Shown here in pieces: positions 34,980 through 44,014 of a stretch of 64,000 nt of DNA. The translations under genes and the position numbers were made by a program. Every line of letters begins with the position of its first letter. Position 1 is the first letter of the stretch. A model generated the notes under the pieces. That model worked only from the letters and a program-made list of their open reading frames with translations. It did no database searches and was not told where the DNA came from. The stretch is from Flagellimonas marinaquae (GTDB lineage Bacteria > Bacteroidota > Bacteroidia > Flavobacteriales > Flavobacteriaceae), in NCBI RefSeq assembly GCF_003992675.1, contig NZ_RZMZ01000015.1, forward strand, positions 124,001 through 188,000. The letters are read 5' to 3'.

Positions 34980-35151
34980 TAACAAAAAAATAGGTTAAAA
35001 ATTGTTTAGGTGTGACTTTTTCTTACAAACAATCAACTGGACAATTTCCCTACCCGATTTATGTTAAAATCTCATTTCTAAAATTCTTGGTTTATTATCA
35101 AGACGAGAAAATGTATCTTGGGTTGCTTTAAAAATTGTGAAATTCTTTTAG

Positions 35152-35829
35152 ATGGATATATTTCTTTACGTAGTTGCTTTGGGTGTCATTGCCTTCTTTG
35201 TGGGTAAGCTTATCAAACATAAATCGTTGTATCCCTTCATGCCTTTTAGGTATGATTTCCGAAAGAGGAGGGACACTTTTAAGAAGACCATGGAGTTGAT
35301 GGACAAGATTAACGCTAAAGTGATTATTGAGACTGGAACATCCAGAGAGGGTTTAAAAGGCGCCAAGAGCAATGGAGCAGCCACCATAGTATTTGGAAAA
35401 TGGGCCAAGGAGAACGGAGCGGTGCTGCACTCTGTTGATATTAATTCGGAATCCATTGCCAACTCTAGGGCAGAGGTGGAGCGACAGGGTCTGCAAGATA
35501 CGGTAACCCTTCATCATTCCGATTCGTTGGATTTTCTGAAAGATTTTGACCGACCGGTCGATTTACTTTATTTGGATAGCTACGATTATAGTTCCCATGA
35601 TGTCGAAATTCAGCGGAAAAGCCAGGAACACCATTTGGAGGAATTTAAACGGATAGCAGACCAATTGCATGAAAACACCATTGTCCTGATTGATGATTGC
35701 GACCTGCCAAATGGGGGAAAAGGTAAGTTGGTGATTGCTTACATGTTGGAGCACGGATGGAAAGTTTTGATGGAATCCTACCAAGTATTATTGGTCCGTG
35801 ATAACTTCGTTTTGGACAAAGCGGTCTAA
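35152..35829 (+). CDS. Membrane-anchored SAM-dependent methyltransferase
   Basis: The 225-residue protein begins with one hydrophobic segment (residues 2-20) and then a class I methyltransferase domain. The SAM-binding region is AKVIIETGTSREGLKGA with ETGTS in place of the usual glycine-rich loop, followed by VLHSVDINSESIANS, and VDLLYLDSYDYSSHDV as the post-II acid region. It resembles the Methyltransf_24 group. Position among glycosyltransferases suggests a surface-sugar substrate. Its 3' end overlaps the convergent GT9 gene by 42 bp. Confidence 0.82.
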   Translation: MDIFLYVVALGVIAFFVGKLIKHKSLYPFMPFRYDFRKRRDTFKKTMELMDKINAKVIIETGTSREGLKGAKSNGAATIVFGKWAKENGAVLHSVDINSESIANSRAEVERQGLQDTVTLHHSDSLDFLKDFDRPVDLLYLDSYDYSSHDVEIQRKSQEHHLEEFKRIADQLHENTIVLIDDCDLPNGGKGKLVIAYMLEHGWKVLMESYQVLLVRDNFVLDKAV

Positions 35830-36861
35830 TTGTTTTAGAAACATCTTAGGTTTAAACTGTTGATACAAAGCTTCGGCATCTGCTTTCCTTTCCTTTTTTG
35901 GCATTTCCAAAATCTCAGGGGCAAAGTCCGCTAAATGTACGGCTTGGTTTTTCTGAACATGGTTAAAAGTAAGCCAGGCAGTCTTGGAAATCCAGGGTGA
36001 AAAAATGGAAAAATTGGGAATGCCAAGGGCTTTCGCCATGTTGGTGCTGCCACCTTCGTTGCCAACATACCCATCACACTGGTCCAAAAGTGCTATGAAC
36101 GATCGCAAGGAAGGACAAAACACCTCTTCCTTGATGCTATTTCGCGTCTTGGGCGAACAATGACCCAGAAATTCAGCCAAACTTTCACTTTGATGGGGCA
36201 AATAGTTGAGCAAAAAGGTTACCTGATATTGCTCTGAAATGAAATCCAACGTCTTTGCCAAATATGCTAGCGGATACGTTTTGCTGGGTTGACTCCCCAA
36301 AAGGCCCACCATAACTATGGGCTTGGAAGTGTCTATTTGATGATTGGCCAGTAGTTGTTTGGCCTGATCTTTTTCAGCTTTGGATAGATATATTTTTGGT
36401 GCCAAATCCGGTTGTTCCAATTCTGGAATCAGTGGAGAGAGCAATACAAGCCTGTTTTCAATCGCGTGCCCCAAAGTAGTGTTAGGGTTATTGGAATATG
36501 AAAATAAGTGGGTGTAGATAAATTTGGAGTACCATTTTTTATAGGAAATCTTTAGCTCGGCATTGGAAAAATAACTGATTAGATTACTCTCCAGTTTACA
36601 GTACACATCAATGGTGGCGTAATAATTTTGTTTTTTCAAGGATTTTAAAAACTTGAAGAAAGCTAGCTTGCTTTTCCGATACTCGTTCTTAAAAAGGATA
36701 ATCTTGTCAATAAAGGGGTTCTCCTCAGCGACTGCCGCGGTCGATTCGTTGATGACGTAATGGATTTCGCAATCGGGGAAATGGATTTTGAGATGTTCAC
36801 AAAGAATTGTGCTGGCCAGCACATCCCCAACCATTTTTTGCTGAATGATCAAAAACCGCAT
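35788..36861 (-). CDS. Glycosyltransferase family 9 (heptosyltransferase-like)
   Basis: The start is taken at the ATG at 36861 (MRFLIIQQKMVGDVLAST), giving 357 residues; an earlier ATG at 36945 would add 28 residues that do not fit. GT9 features are GDVLASTILCEHLKIHFPD, VGLLGSQPSKTYPLAYLAK and GYVGNEGGSTNMAKALGIPN. The family adds heptose or another sugar to LPS core or lipid-linked glycan. It is transcribed in the same direction as dapD but 130 bp away. The end overlaps the methyltransferase gene. Confidence 0.87.
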   Translation of the reverse strand: MRFLIIQQKMVGDVLASTILCEHLKIHFPDCEIHYVINESTAAVAEENPFIDKIILFKNEYRKSKLAFFKFLKSLKKQNYYATIDVYCKLESNLISYFSNAELKISYKKWYSKFIYTHLFSYSNNPNTTLGHAIENRLVLLSPLIPELEQPDLAPKIYLSKAEKDQAKQLLANHQIDTSKPIVMVGLLGSQPSKTYPLAYLAKTLDFISEQYQVTFLLNYLPHQSESLAEFLGHCSPKTRNSIKEEVFCPSLRSFIALLDQCDGYVGNEGGSTNMAKALGIPNFSIFSPWISKTAWLTFNHVQKNQAVHLADFAPEILEMPKKERKADAEALYQQFKPKMFLKQLDRFVQNEVITDQ

Positions 36862-36990
36862 TTTGGTGTTTTTAGTAATTAGCTTTCTAGTCAAGAGGTT
36901 GAATATGTGCCTTTTCAAATGAAAAAGGACAGGCAAGTTAAACAAATTTGTTAAACATTGGCTGTCCCTTAAAATATGATATTTTGAACA

Positions 36991-37806
36991 CTATACCGCT
37001 ACATCGTGCTCGCGCAGGGCATTGTTCAAGGAAGTTTTCTTATCGGTGCTTTCCTTGCGCTTACCAATGATCAGTGCACATGGTACTTGATATTCTCCCG
37101 CAGGAAATTTTTTGGTATAACTCCCGGGAATCACCACCGATCTAGCAGGAACCCTGCCTTTCAGTTCGATAGGTTCATCGCCTGTAACATCGATGATCTT
37201 GGTAGATGCCGTCAGCACCACGTTGGCTCCCAAAACAGCCTCTTTTTCCACGCGAACACCTTCCACCACAATACAGCGGGAACCGATAAACGCATTATCT
37301 TCAATAATTACTGGGGAAGCCTGCAAAGGTTCCAGAACGCCACCGATACCAACACCGCCACTTAAGTGCACATTTTTACCAATCTGAGCGCAACTTCCCA
37401 CCGTGGCCCATGTATCCACCATGGTTCCTTCATCTACGTATGCTCCTATATTTACGTAACTAGGCATCAAAATGGTGCCTTTGGAAATATAGGCTCCGTG
37501 CCTGGCCACCGCATGGGGAACCACGCGGACCCCTTTTTCTTTATACCCCTTTTTTAAAGGAATTTTATCGTGATATTCAAAAATACCAGCTTCCAAGACT
37601 TCCATTTTTTGGATGGGGAAGTACAGCACAACCGCCTTTTTCACCCATTCATTGATCTGCCATCCATCATCCGTGGGCTCGGCACAGCGCAGTTCGCCAA
37701 GGTCGATAAGGTTGATGGCTTCACGTATCGCCTCTTGCGTCTTTACCTCTTCCAACAAGGCCCTATTGTCCCACGCTTGCTCGATAAGCGTTCTTAATTC
37801 TGTCAT
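36991..37806 (-). CDS. dapD: Tetrahydrodipicolinate N-succinyltransferase
   Basis: The 271-residue enzyme succinylates tetrahydrodipicolinate in the lysine/diaminopimelate route. The N-terminal helical domain is followed by a left-handed beta helix with hexapeptide repeats: SKGTILMPSYVNIGAYVDEG, GSCAQIGKNVHLSGGVGIGG, NAFIGSRCIVVEGVRVEKEA. VPARSVVIPG is the conserved late loop. Length is normal. Product feeds lysA-dependent lysine and peptidoglycan synthesis. Confidence 0.96.
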   Translation of the reverse strand: MTELRTLIEQAWDNRALLEEVKTQEAIREAINLIDLGELRCAEPTDDGWQINEWVKKAVVLYFPIQKMEVLEAGIFEYHDKIPLKKGYKEKGVRVVPHAVARHGAYISKGTILMPSYVNIGAYVDEGTMVDTWATVGSCAQIGKNVHLSGGVGIGGVLEPLQASPVIIEDNAFIGSRCIVVEGVRVEKEAVLGANVVLTASTKIIDVTGDEPIELKGRVPARSVVIPGSYTKKFPAGEYQVPCALIIGKRKESTDKKTSLNNALREHDVAV

Positions 37807-37823
37807 TTTTCTTAAAGTTTTGA

Positions 37824-37831
37824 CAAAGATA
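37824..37831 (-). promoter_or_regulatory. -7 element for dapD
   Basis: TATCTTTG on the minus strand matches TAnnTTTG, 17 bp before the dapD start codon. Confidence 0.5.
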
Positions 37832-37885
37832 CGCCCGATGGTAGAATTATGGTTCCCATTTTTAAGTGCATAACATTTTTAAGGT

Positions 37886-37893
37886 TATTTTTG
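37886..37893 (+). promoter_or_regulatory. -7 element for ruvX
   Basis: TATTTTTG matches TAnnTTTG and ends 13 bp before the TTG taken as the ruvX start. It leaves a leader of only a few bases. Confidence 0.5.
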
Positions 37894-37906
37894 CCAAAAA
37901 ATTGTT

Positions 37907-38317
37907 TTGGCTAGAATTTTAGCTTTGGATTTTGGAAAGGTGAGGACTGGAATTGCAGTTACCGATGAACTTCAGTTGATTGCTTCCGGTTTGACGACGG
38001 TCAATACCAAGGACTTGTTGCACTTTTTGGAAGAATATACCCAAAAGGAATCCGTTGAACGTTTTGTGGTAGGTTTGCCCAAACAGATGGACAACACCGC
38101 TTCCGAGTCCGAAGGGATGATTCAAGAATTCCTTAAAAAGCTAACGGTCAAGTTTCCTTCTATTCCAGTGGAGCGCCAAGATGAGCGATTTACCTCCAAG
38201 ATGGCAGTTCAATCTATGTTGGATAGCGGAATGAAAAAGAAGAAAAGAAGGGACAAGGCCCTGGTCGATGAAATAAGCGCCACGCTCATATTGCAGGCCT
38301 ACTTAAACAGATTTTGA
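37907..38317 (+). CDS. ruvX: Holliday junction resolvase-like RNase (YqgF/RuvX)
   Basis: The 136-residue protein has the RNase H-like fold of YqgF: RILALDFGKVRTGIAVTDE with the first acidic residue, then PVERQDERFTSKMA and KALVDEISATLILQAYL with the late acids. It is implicated in 16S rRNA maturation and possibly junction resolution. No ATG is in frame before LALDFG, so translation must use the TTG at 37907 (TTGGCT, MAR...). It is followed 3 bp later by def. Confidence 0.9.
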   Translation: MARILALDFGKVRTGIAVTDELQLIASGLTTVNTKDLLHFLEEYTQKESVERFVVGLPKQMDNTASESEGMIQEFLKKLTVKFPSIPVERQDERFTSKMAVQSMLDSGMKKKKRRDKALVDEISATLILQAYLNRF

Positions 38318-38320
38318 TTT

Positions 38321-38911
38321 ATGATTTTACCCATAGTAGCTTACGGAGACCCCGTTTTGCGAAAAAAAACAAAGGATATCACCAACGATTATCCCAAACT
38401 TGACGAATTAATCATCAATATGTGGGAGACCATGTACAATGCCCATGGTGTTGGATTGGCCGCCCCGCAGGTGGGACTTCCCATTCGGGTTTTTATGGTG
38501 GATACGACGCCTTTTGCGGATGATGAAGACTTGACCGAAGCTGAGCAAAAACAGCTCGATGGATTCAAAAAAGTGTTCATCAACGCTAAGATCGAAGAGG
38601 AAAATGGAAAGGAGTGGGACTTTAACGAAGGTTGCTTGAGCATTCCCGATGTTCGGGAAGATGTAAAACGAAAGCCCGAAATCACCATTAGTTATTTGGA
38701 TGAGAATTTCAATTCCCACACGGAAACCTTTGACGGACTATTGGCTCGCGTCATTCAGCACGAATACGACCATATCGAAGGGGTTTTGTTCACCGATAAG
38801 CTTTCCTCACTCAAAAAACGTTTGTTGAAAAGCCGATTGGACAAAATTTCCAAAGGAAAAATTACCGTGGACTATCGGATGCGGTTTCCAAATATCAAAA
38901 AAGGACGTTAA
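38321..38911 (+). CDS. def: Peptide deformylase
   Basis: The 196-residue metalloenzyme removes the formyl group from the N-terminal methionine of new proteins. The three motifs are intact: GVGLAAPQVGLP, EGCLSIPDVREDV with the metal cysteine, and RVIQHEYDHIEGVLF with the HExxH-type metal-binding site. Ends with a basic tail of 20 residues. It follows ruvX by 3 bp, probably in one transcript. Confidence 0.97.
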   Translation: MILPIVAYGDPVLRKKTKDITNDYPKLDELIINMWETMYNAHGVGLAAPQVGLPIRVFMVDTTPFADDEDLTEAEQKQLDGFKKVFINAKIEEENGKEWDFNEGCLSIPDVREDVKRKPEITISYLDENFNSHTETFDGLLARVIQHEYDHIEGVLFTDKLSSLKKRLLKSRLDKISKGKITVDYRMRFPNIKKGR

Positions 38912-38937
38912 AAAAATCGCTGTTTGCGATAAAAACA

Positions 38938-38945
38938 TATTTTTG
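38938..38945 (+). promoter_or_regulatory. -7 element for the DUF5606 gene
   Basis: TATTTTTG matches TAnnTTTG and lies 21 bp before the ATG at 38967. No well-spaced -33 TTG was seen. Confidence 0.5.
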
Positions 38946-38966
38946 CGCCCATAAATTACTATTTGA

Positions 38967-39410
38967 ATGGCATTAGACAAGATTTTATCTATTGGAGGTA
39001 AACCAGGACTTTACAAATTACTGACCCAGACCCGAGGTGGCTTTGTTGGCGAATCCTTATTGGATGGCAAACGTGTAACCGTTGGTTTAAGAAGCAATGT
39101 GAGCGTTTTGTCCGAAATAGCCATTTATACCTTGGAGGAAGAGATTCCCTTGAAGGAAGTATTCCAAAAAATCAAGGAGAAAGAAGATGGCAAAAAAACC
39201 TCCATCAGCCATAAGGCAGACAAAATTGAGTTGGAGGAATATTTCTTCGAGGTACTGCCCAATTATGATGAAGACCGCGTATATGCTAGTGACATCAAGA
39301 AAATTATACAGTGGTACAACATCCTTCTCGACAACAACATTACTGAATTTGTTGAAGTGGAAAAGGATGCTGAAGAACCTACTGTGTCTGCCTCCGAAGA
39401 GGAAGAATAA
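38967..39410 (+). CDS. DUF5606 domain protein
   Basis: The 147-residue protein matches the Bacteroidota-specific DUF5606 family: it opens with LDKILSIGGKPGLYKLLTQT and continues with RGGFVGESLLDGKRVTVGLR, and a helical C-terminal half contains DEDRVYASDIKKIIQWYNIL. The function is unknown. The last 20 residues are acidic. It has its own promoter. Confidence 0.9.
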   Translation: MALDKILSIGGKPGLYKLLTQTRGGFVGESLLDGKRVTVGLRSNVSVLSEIAIYTLEEEIPLKEVFQKIKEKEDGKKTSISHKADKIELEEYFFEVLPNYDEDRVYASDIKKIIQWYNILLDNNITEFVEVEKDAEEPTVSASEEEE

Positions 39411-39413
39411 ACA

Positions 39414-40991
39414 CTACTCTTTTTTCCAATCTACCAACTTTGTTGGATAATAGTTGATTTGCATGGCTTCCAAATAGGGAACCTGTGCAGCAAGGCGTTT
39501 TTTATAGTCGTCCCAATTGAGGTGTTCGCTGGGCGACCATCCCAATTCGGCATAGCCAATGACCCTTGGGAAGGCCAAATATTCCAATTCGGTACTGTTG
39601 CTAATGGTTTCGGACCAAAGTGGTGCTTCAATGCCCAAGATGCTCTCAGTTGGAAGTCCCTCTACATAAGTTGCCGGGTCCCACTGGTATGCCACATCAA
39701 CAGGAATATATCCAGCCCATGTTAAACCATACTCGGAGATGGAATCGTATTTCATATCCAAGTATGTCTTCTTGGCTGGTGACATGATAATTTTGGAACC
39801 GTTCTCAGCAGCTTTTACCGCATTCTCTGGCTCGTTCCAAAAATGGGCTATGGAACTGGCGTCGATATCGGCTTGGGCAATTTCGTTCCAACCGATCATT
39901 CTTTTGTTGTGTTTTTGGACAATCTTCTCCACTTTTTCCACAAAAAGGATGTAATCGCTCTTTTTGGTCACATGGCTTTCATCGCCCCCGATGTGGAAAT
40001 AGGGGCCAGGGCTCATATCTGCAATTTCACCGATAACATCATCCAAAAAACTGTAAACGGTATCTTTTTGGGCATCAAACGAGCTGTAGCCAACTTTCAT
40101 GTCGGTTCGTACTCGTGGAGTCTCGGCGCCTGCATAGTGCAAAAAGGGATAGCTCAAAGAAGCCGCATTGGTATGTCCGGGCATATCGATTTCAGGAACA
40201 ATGGTAATATGTCTATCGGCGGCATAGGCTACAATATCCTTGTATTGCTCCTGTGTGTAAAAGCCTCCTTCTCCACCACCTACTTCGCTGGCACCGCCCA
40301 CTTCGGTGAGTTTGGGCCAAGATTTTATTTCAATACGCCAGCCCTGATCATCGGATAAATGTAAATGCAAGGTGTTGAATTTGTAATAAGCCAAAGCATC
40401 AATGTATTTTTTGACTTCTTCCACAGTGAAAAAGTGTCGGGCAACGTCCAGCATAGAACCTCGATAGCCAAATTTAGGGGCATCGATGATTTTACCCGAA
40501 GGAATCACCCACATAGGTCGGTCGGTAAGCGTATCGTTGCTCTTTTCCGGGATAAGCTGGCGAAGTGTTTGTACCCCCCTGAAAGCACCCGCAGCGGTCT
40601 TGGCGTTCAGTAAAATAGAATCCTTTTTGATGTAAAGCTGATAAGCCTCAGGGCTTTCCAGTTCCACACTGTCCGATTGGTTGATGTAGATCAAACGTTC
40701 CAAGGTAGCTTCGGATGGGTTGTTAACCGCCAGGGCCAGCCCTATTTTGGATTTGATCTGATCGGATAAAAACTGTCCTACCTTTTCAAACTCGGGGTCC
40801 GTTGTCGTAGTATAAATGGCAGTCCCGGCATCCAAGCCAAAAGCGCTCCCGGTGGGAATGGTTTTAATGGGTTTGGGGATTAAGGGTGCACTGGCTAGGT
40901 CTGTCTTTGGAAGATTGATTTCCTTTTTTTCGGTTTGGCAAGCTGCTATGCAGAGTACTGCAACGAACAGCAAAATAGATCTGTAAATCAC
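39414..40991 (-). CDS. Lipoprotein beta-N-acetylhexosaminidase, GH20
   Basis: The 525-residue protein has a lipoprotein signal with the cysteine in LLFVAVLCIAACQTEKK, so it is anchored at the outer membrane or periplasmic face. An N-terminal GH20b domain precedes a TIM-barrel with FGYRGSMLDVARHFFTVEEV, HLSDDQGWRIEI, and the catalytic Asp-Glu pair in YFHIGGDESHVT (about residue 340). It removes terminal N-acetylhexosamines from glycans or chitin-type chains. It is the last gene of the GH3-SGNH-GH20 operon. Confidence 0.95.
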   Translation of the reverse strand: MIYRSILLFVAVLCIAACQTEKKEINLPKTDLASAPLIPKPIKTIPTGSAFGLDAGTAIYTTTTDPEFEKVGQFLSDQIKSKIGLALAVNNPSEATLERLIYINQSDSVELESPEAYQLYIKKDSILLNAKTAAGAFRGVQTLRQLIPEKSNDTLTDRPMWVIPSGKIIDAPKFGYRGSMLDVARHFFTVEEVKKYIDALAYYKFNTLHLHLSDDQGWRIEIKSWPKLTEVGGASEVGGGEGGFYTQEQYKDIVAYAADRHITIVPEIDMPGHTNAASLSYPFLHYAGAETPRVRTDMKVGYSSFDAQKDTVYSFLDDVIGEIADMSPGPYFHIGGDESHVTKKSDYILFVEKVEKIVQKHNKRMIGWNEIAQADIDASSIAHFWNEPENAVKAAENGSKIIMSPAKKTYLDMKYDSISEYGLTWAGYIPVDVAYQWDPATYVEGLPTESILGIEAPLWSETISNSTELEYLAFPRVIGYAELGWSPSEHLNWDDYKKRLAAQVPYLEAMQINYYPTKLVDWKKE

Positions 40992-41003
40992 GTTTGTTTA
41001 GTT

Positions 41004-41642
41004 TTAGTCTATGTATTCTTTGATAACATCGTACCAGATGTCATATCCTTTTTCATTCATGTGCAGGCCATCCTCCACAAAGATGTCCTGTTTGACTTTT
41101 CTTTTGTCCAACATGGGATACCATACATCCACAAAGTCAATATTTGCCTTCTCGGCCGCCAATCGGTTAAGTTTTCGGTTCAATCTCCGATACCTGCCGC
41201 GGTACTTCCATCGCGAAATGCTCGGTTTGGCGGAAATCAGTACAATCTTCATGCTCGGATTTCTATCTTGTAAGGTATTTAGGATAGCTTCGGCCTTTTT
41301 AAGGATTTTCCGAGGTCTCTTTTTGGCGAAAATATCGTTGTCGCCTTCGTAAATAAACACTTTAACGGGCTTGTAGTTCAGTATCAATTCGTCCAAGTAG
41401 AGCTCAAGGTCTGAAAATTGGGAACCTCCAAAGCCCGTATTGAGCACTTGGTGCTGGGGAAACCGCTCTTGGACATCTTTCCAAAAACGAATACTGGAAC
41501 TGCCGGTAAAAACAATGGTTGGTCGTGAAGAGTCCCAAAGGGAATCGCTTTGTTGTTGAATCTGTTTTACTTCTTCTTCAAAAGGCAATTGCGCTTGGGC
41601 AGCTACGTTAAATGCAAAAAATAGTACGAATAAATATCGCAT
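41004..41642 (-). CDS. Secreted SGNH/GDSL-type hydrolase
   Basis: The 212-residue protein has a signal peptide (MRYLFVLFFAFNVAAQAQ) and SGNH motifs: the serine block in TIVFTGSSSIRFWKDV, glycine in NTGFGGSQFSDLELY, asparagine in IYEGDNDIFAKKRP and the catalytic Asp-His in EDGLHMNEKGYDIW. It is probably an esterase acting on acetylated or other esterified sugars, which fits its place between two glycosidase genes, 9 bp after GH3 and 12 bp before GH20. Confidence 0.92.
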   Translation of the reverse strand: MRYLFVLFFAFNVAAQAQLPFEEEVKQIQQQSDSLWDSSRPTIVFTGSSSIRFWKDVQERFPQHQVLNTGFGGSQFSDLELYLDELILNYKPVKVFIYEGDNDIFAKKRPRKILKKAEAILNTLQDRNPSMKIVLISAKPSISRWKYRGRYRRLNRKLNRLAAEKANIDFVDVWYPMLDKRKVKQDIFVEDGLHMNEKGYDIWYDVIKEYID

Positions 41643-41651
41643 TATATTGGT

Positions 41652-43907
41652 TTATTTTTTAGTAAAGCTGCCTTGGAGCCCTTCTTGTGAATTGGTGCCG
41701 ACCATTACATCAAACTCTCCAGGTTCCACTACAAACTCGTAATCGTTGTTATAAAATCCCAATTCCTTATTGGTAAGTGTAAAAATAACTTTTTTAGAAT
41801 TATTCGGAGCCAAACTGATTTTTTCAAACCCTTTCAGTTCTTTTACTGGTCTAGTCACACTGGCAACCTTATCATGGATGTAAAGTTGAACAACTTCTTC
41901 GCCATATCTTTTTCCAGTATTGGTTACCGTGACTGTTACTTCTATATTTTCTCCATGGGAAGTGTCAATTTCTAAATCGGAATAATCGAAAGTGGTGTAA
42001 CTCAGTCCATAACCAAATGGGAAAAGAGGTTCGTTCTTTTCATCACTGTAATGTGACCAAAACACGTTTGGTTCAAGGTCGGGCCGCCCGGTACTGTAGT
42101 GATTATAATAAATAGGAACTTGTCCTACGCTCCTCGGAAAAGTCATGGGTAGTTTCCCACCTGGGTTGTATTCTCCAAACACCACATCTGCAATGGCATT
42201 CCCAGTTTGGGTCCCCAACTGCCATGTTTCCAATATGGCAGGAATATTTTCAGCTTCCCAAGTTATGGTGAGTGGTCGTCCGTTCATCAGGATCAAAACA
42301 ACATTTTTATTTACCTTATACACCTCTTTCAATAAATCCAATTGCAGTCCAGGTAGCCCTAGTTGGGTACGACTTCGTGCCTCACCACTTTGGAAACCAT
42401 GTTCGCCCAAAACCATGATTACAACATCGGATTGCTTGGCCAGATTTACGGCTTCCTCCATTCCATTGGTGTCAGTTTCATTTACTTGGATTTCGTTCAA
42501 AAAATTCGCATCAGGACTAAAAACTCTGGGTCCTTTGGCATAGGTAATAGTGCTGGAATACTTTTTTAACCCTTCCAAAACGGTTACTGCTGTGTTATCA
42601 TCAGACCCTAACCGCCAGCTGCCCAATGGACTATTGTTGTCATTGGCCAATTCACCGATTACAGCAATTTTTGGTTGATTTTTACTTATTGGCAACAAAT
42701 TGCCCTCATTTTTTAACAGTACAATGGATTTTTTGGCCATGTCCAATACTCCGGCCTGATGATCTTTATGGTAAAGCCTTTCCTGTTCTCTTTGTTCATT
42801 ACAATAGCGATAGGGGTCATCAAAAAGGCCAAGCTCAAACTTAACGGTCAATATGCGGCGAACCGCTTCATTTATTTTGTCTTCGGATACTTTTCCCTCT
42901 CTTACATTTTTAACCAAATGGGTAATGTAGGCCCAAGATTCCATATCCATGTCCGAACCTGCATTGGCCGCCAGTTCGGAAGCATGGTCCAAATCCTCTG
43001 CATATCCGTGGGCAACCAGTTCGCTTATAGAGGCCCAGTCAGATATAACAAACCCTTCAAATCCCCATTTGCCCTTTAAAATATCGCGCTGAAGGAACGA
43101 GCTCCCGGTAACTGGAACTCCGTTGAGTAGATTGAATCCATTCATTACAGTTTTTACATCTGAATTTACCGCAGCATGAAAAGGAGGAAGAACTGCATTG
43201 TACAGTGTTGAGGTACCGATATCCACCGTATTGTATTCTCGACCTGATTCGGCGAAACCATAGGCTGCAAAATGTTTTGCACAGGCTGCAATAGTATGGG
43301 GTTGGGATAAATCGTTCCCTTGAAATCCTGTTATACGTGCCTTTGCAATTTCTGAGCCAAGATAGGTGTCTTCACCACCACCTTCCATAACTCTTCCCCA
43401 ACGTGCATCGCGAGAAATATCTATCATTGGAGCGAACGTCCAGTTTATACCTACTGCTGAGGCTTCGTCCGCAGCAATTTTTGCAGAATTCTCTATTGCT
43501 TCCATGTCCCAGCTCGCGGCTTCTGCCAAGGGAATTGGAGCTATGGTTTTGTAACCATGTATTACATCAAATCCAAAAATTAGGGGTATGCCCAACCGGG
43601 ATTCCTCTACGGCTAATTTTTGAAGTTCCCTTACCGTCTCAACGCCTTTTACATTCAACATGGAGCCGACCCATCCTTTTTTTAAGTGCTCATACTTTAT
43701 GGCGGCATTCCCTACTTTGGGAACTGGACCAGTTACATCCCAAAAACCACTATATTGATTCATTTGCCCAACTTTTTCTTCGAGGGTCATGAGACTTAAT
43801 AATGAATCCACTTTTTGTGAAATGGTTTTCCTTTGGGCCATAATGGTTGGGTTCGACAATGCAAAATAAAAAAGAAAGAGCAGTAAATGTTGAGGTTGAG
43901 TTCTCAT
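41652..43907 (-). CDS. Secreted glycoside hydrolase family 3 (beta-glucosidase-like)
   Basis: The 751-residue protein has a signal peptide and GH3 layout: N-terminal barrel with GWVGSMLNVKGVETVRELQK and IPLIFGFDVIHGYKTIAPIP, the nucleophile in GFVISDWASISELV, then a second domain with LLKNEGNLLPI, and a C-terminal fibronectin-like domain (SVTRPVKELKGFEKISLAPN). It closely follows the BglX type. It should cleave terminal beta-glucose or related units outside the cell or in the periplasm. It is the first gene of the operon. Confidence 0.96.
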   Translation of the reverse strand: MRTQPQHLLLFLFYFALSNPTIMAQRKTISQKVDSLLSLMTLEEKVGQMNQYSGFWDVTGPVPKVGNAAIKYEHLKKGWVGSMLNVKGVETVRELQKLAVEESRLGIPLIFGFDVIHGYKTIAPIPLAEAASWDMEAIENSAKIAADEASAVGINWTFAPMIDISRDARWGRVMEGGGEDTYLGSEIAKARITGFQGNDLSQPHTIAACAKHFAAYGFAESGREYNTVDIGTSTLYNAVLPPFHAAVNSDVKTVMNGFNLLNGVPVTGSSFLQRDILKGKWGFEGFVISDWASISELVAHGYAEDLDHASELAANAGSDMDMESWAYITHLVKNVREGKVSEDKINEAVRRILTVKFELGLFDDPYRYCNEQREQERLYHKDHQAGVLDMAKKSIVLLKNEGNLLPISKNQPKIAVIGELANDNNSPLGSWRLGSDDNTAVTVLEGLKKYSSTITYAKGPRVFSPDANFLNEIQVNETDTNGMEEAVNLAKQSDVVIMVLGEHGFQSGEARSRTQLGLPGLQLDLLKEVYKVNKNVVLILMNGRPLTITWEAENIPAILETWQLGTQTGNAIADVVFGEYNPGGKLPMTFPRSVGQVPIYYNHYSTGRPDLEPNVFWSHYSDEKNEPLFPFGYGLSYTTFDYSDLEIDTSHGENIEVTVTVTNTGKRYGEEVVQLYIHDKVASVTRPVKELKGFEKISLAPNNSKKVIFTLTNKELGFYNNDYEFVVEPGEFDVMVGTNSQEGLQGSFTKK

Positions 43908-43990
43908 TTTATAGGTGCGTGTTTAAAAAGAAACTAGCGAGTCTTCTAAACTAAGGTAAAATTTGATGACGCCCTAATAGCTGGTCTTTG

Positions 43991-43998
43991 TACTTTTG
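43991..43998 (+). promoter_or_regulatory. -7 element for mazG
   Basis: TACTTTTG matches TAnnTTTG, 16 bp before the mazG ATG. A TTG at 43963-43965 is 25 bp upstream, slightly longer than the usual spacing. Confidence 0.5.
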
Positions 43999-44014
43999 AA
44001 CAAAATTCAAAACA

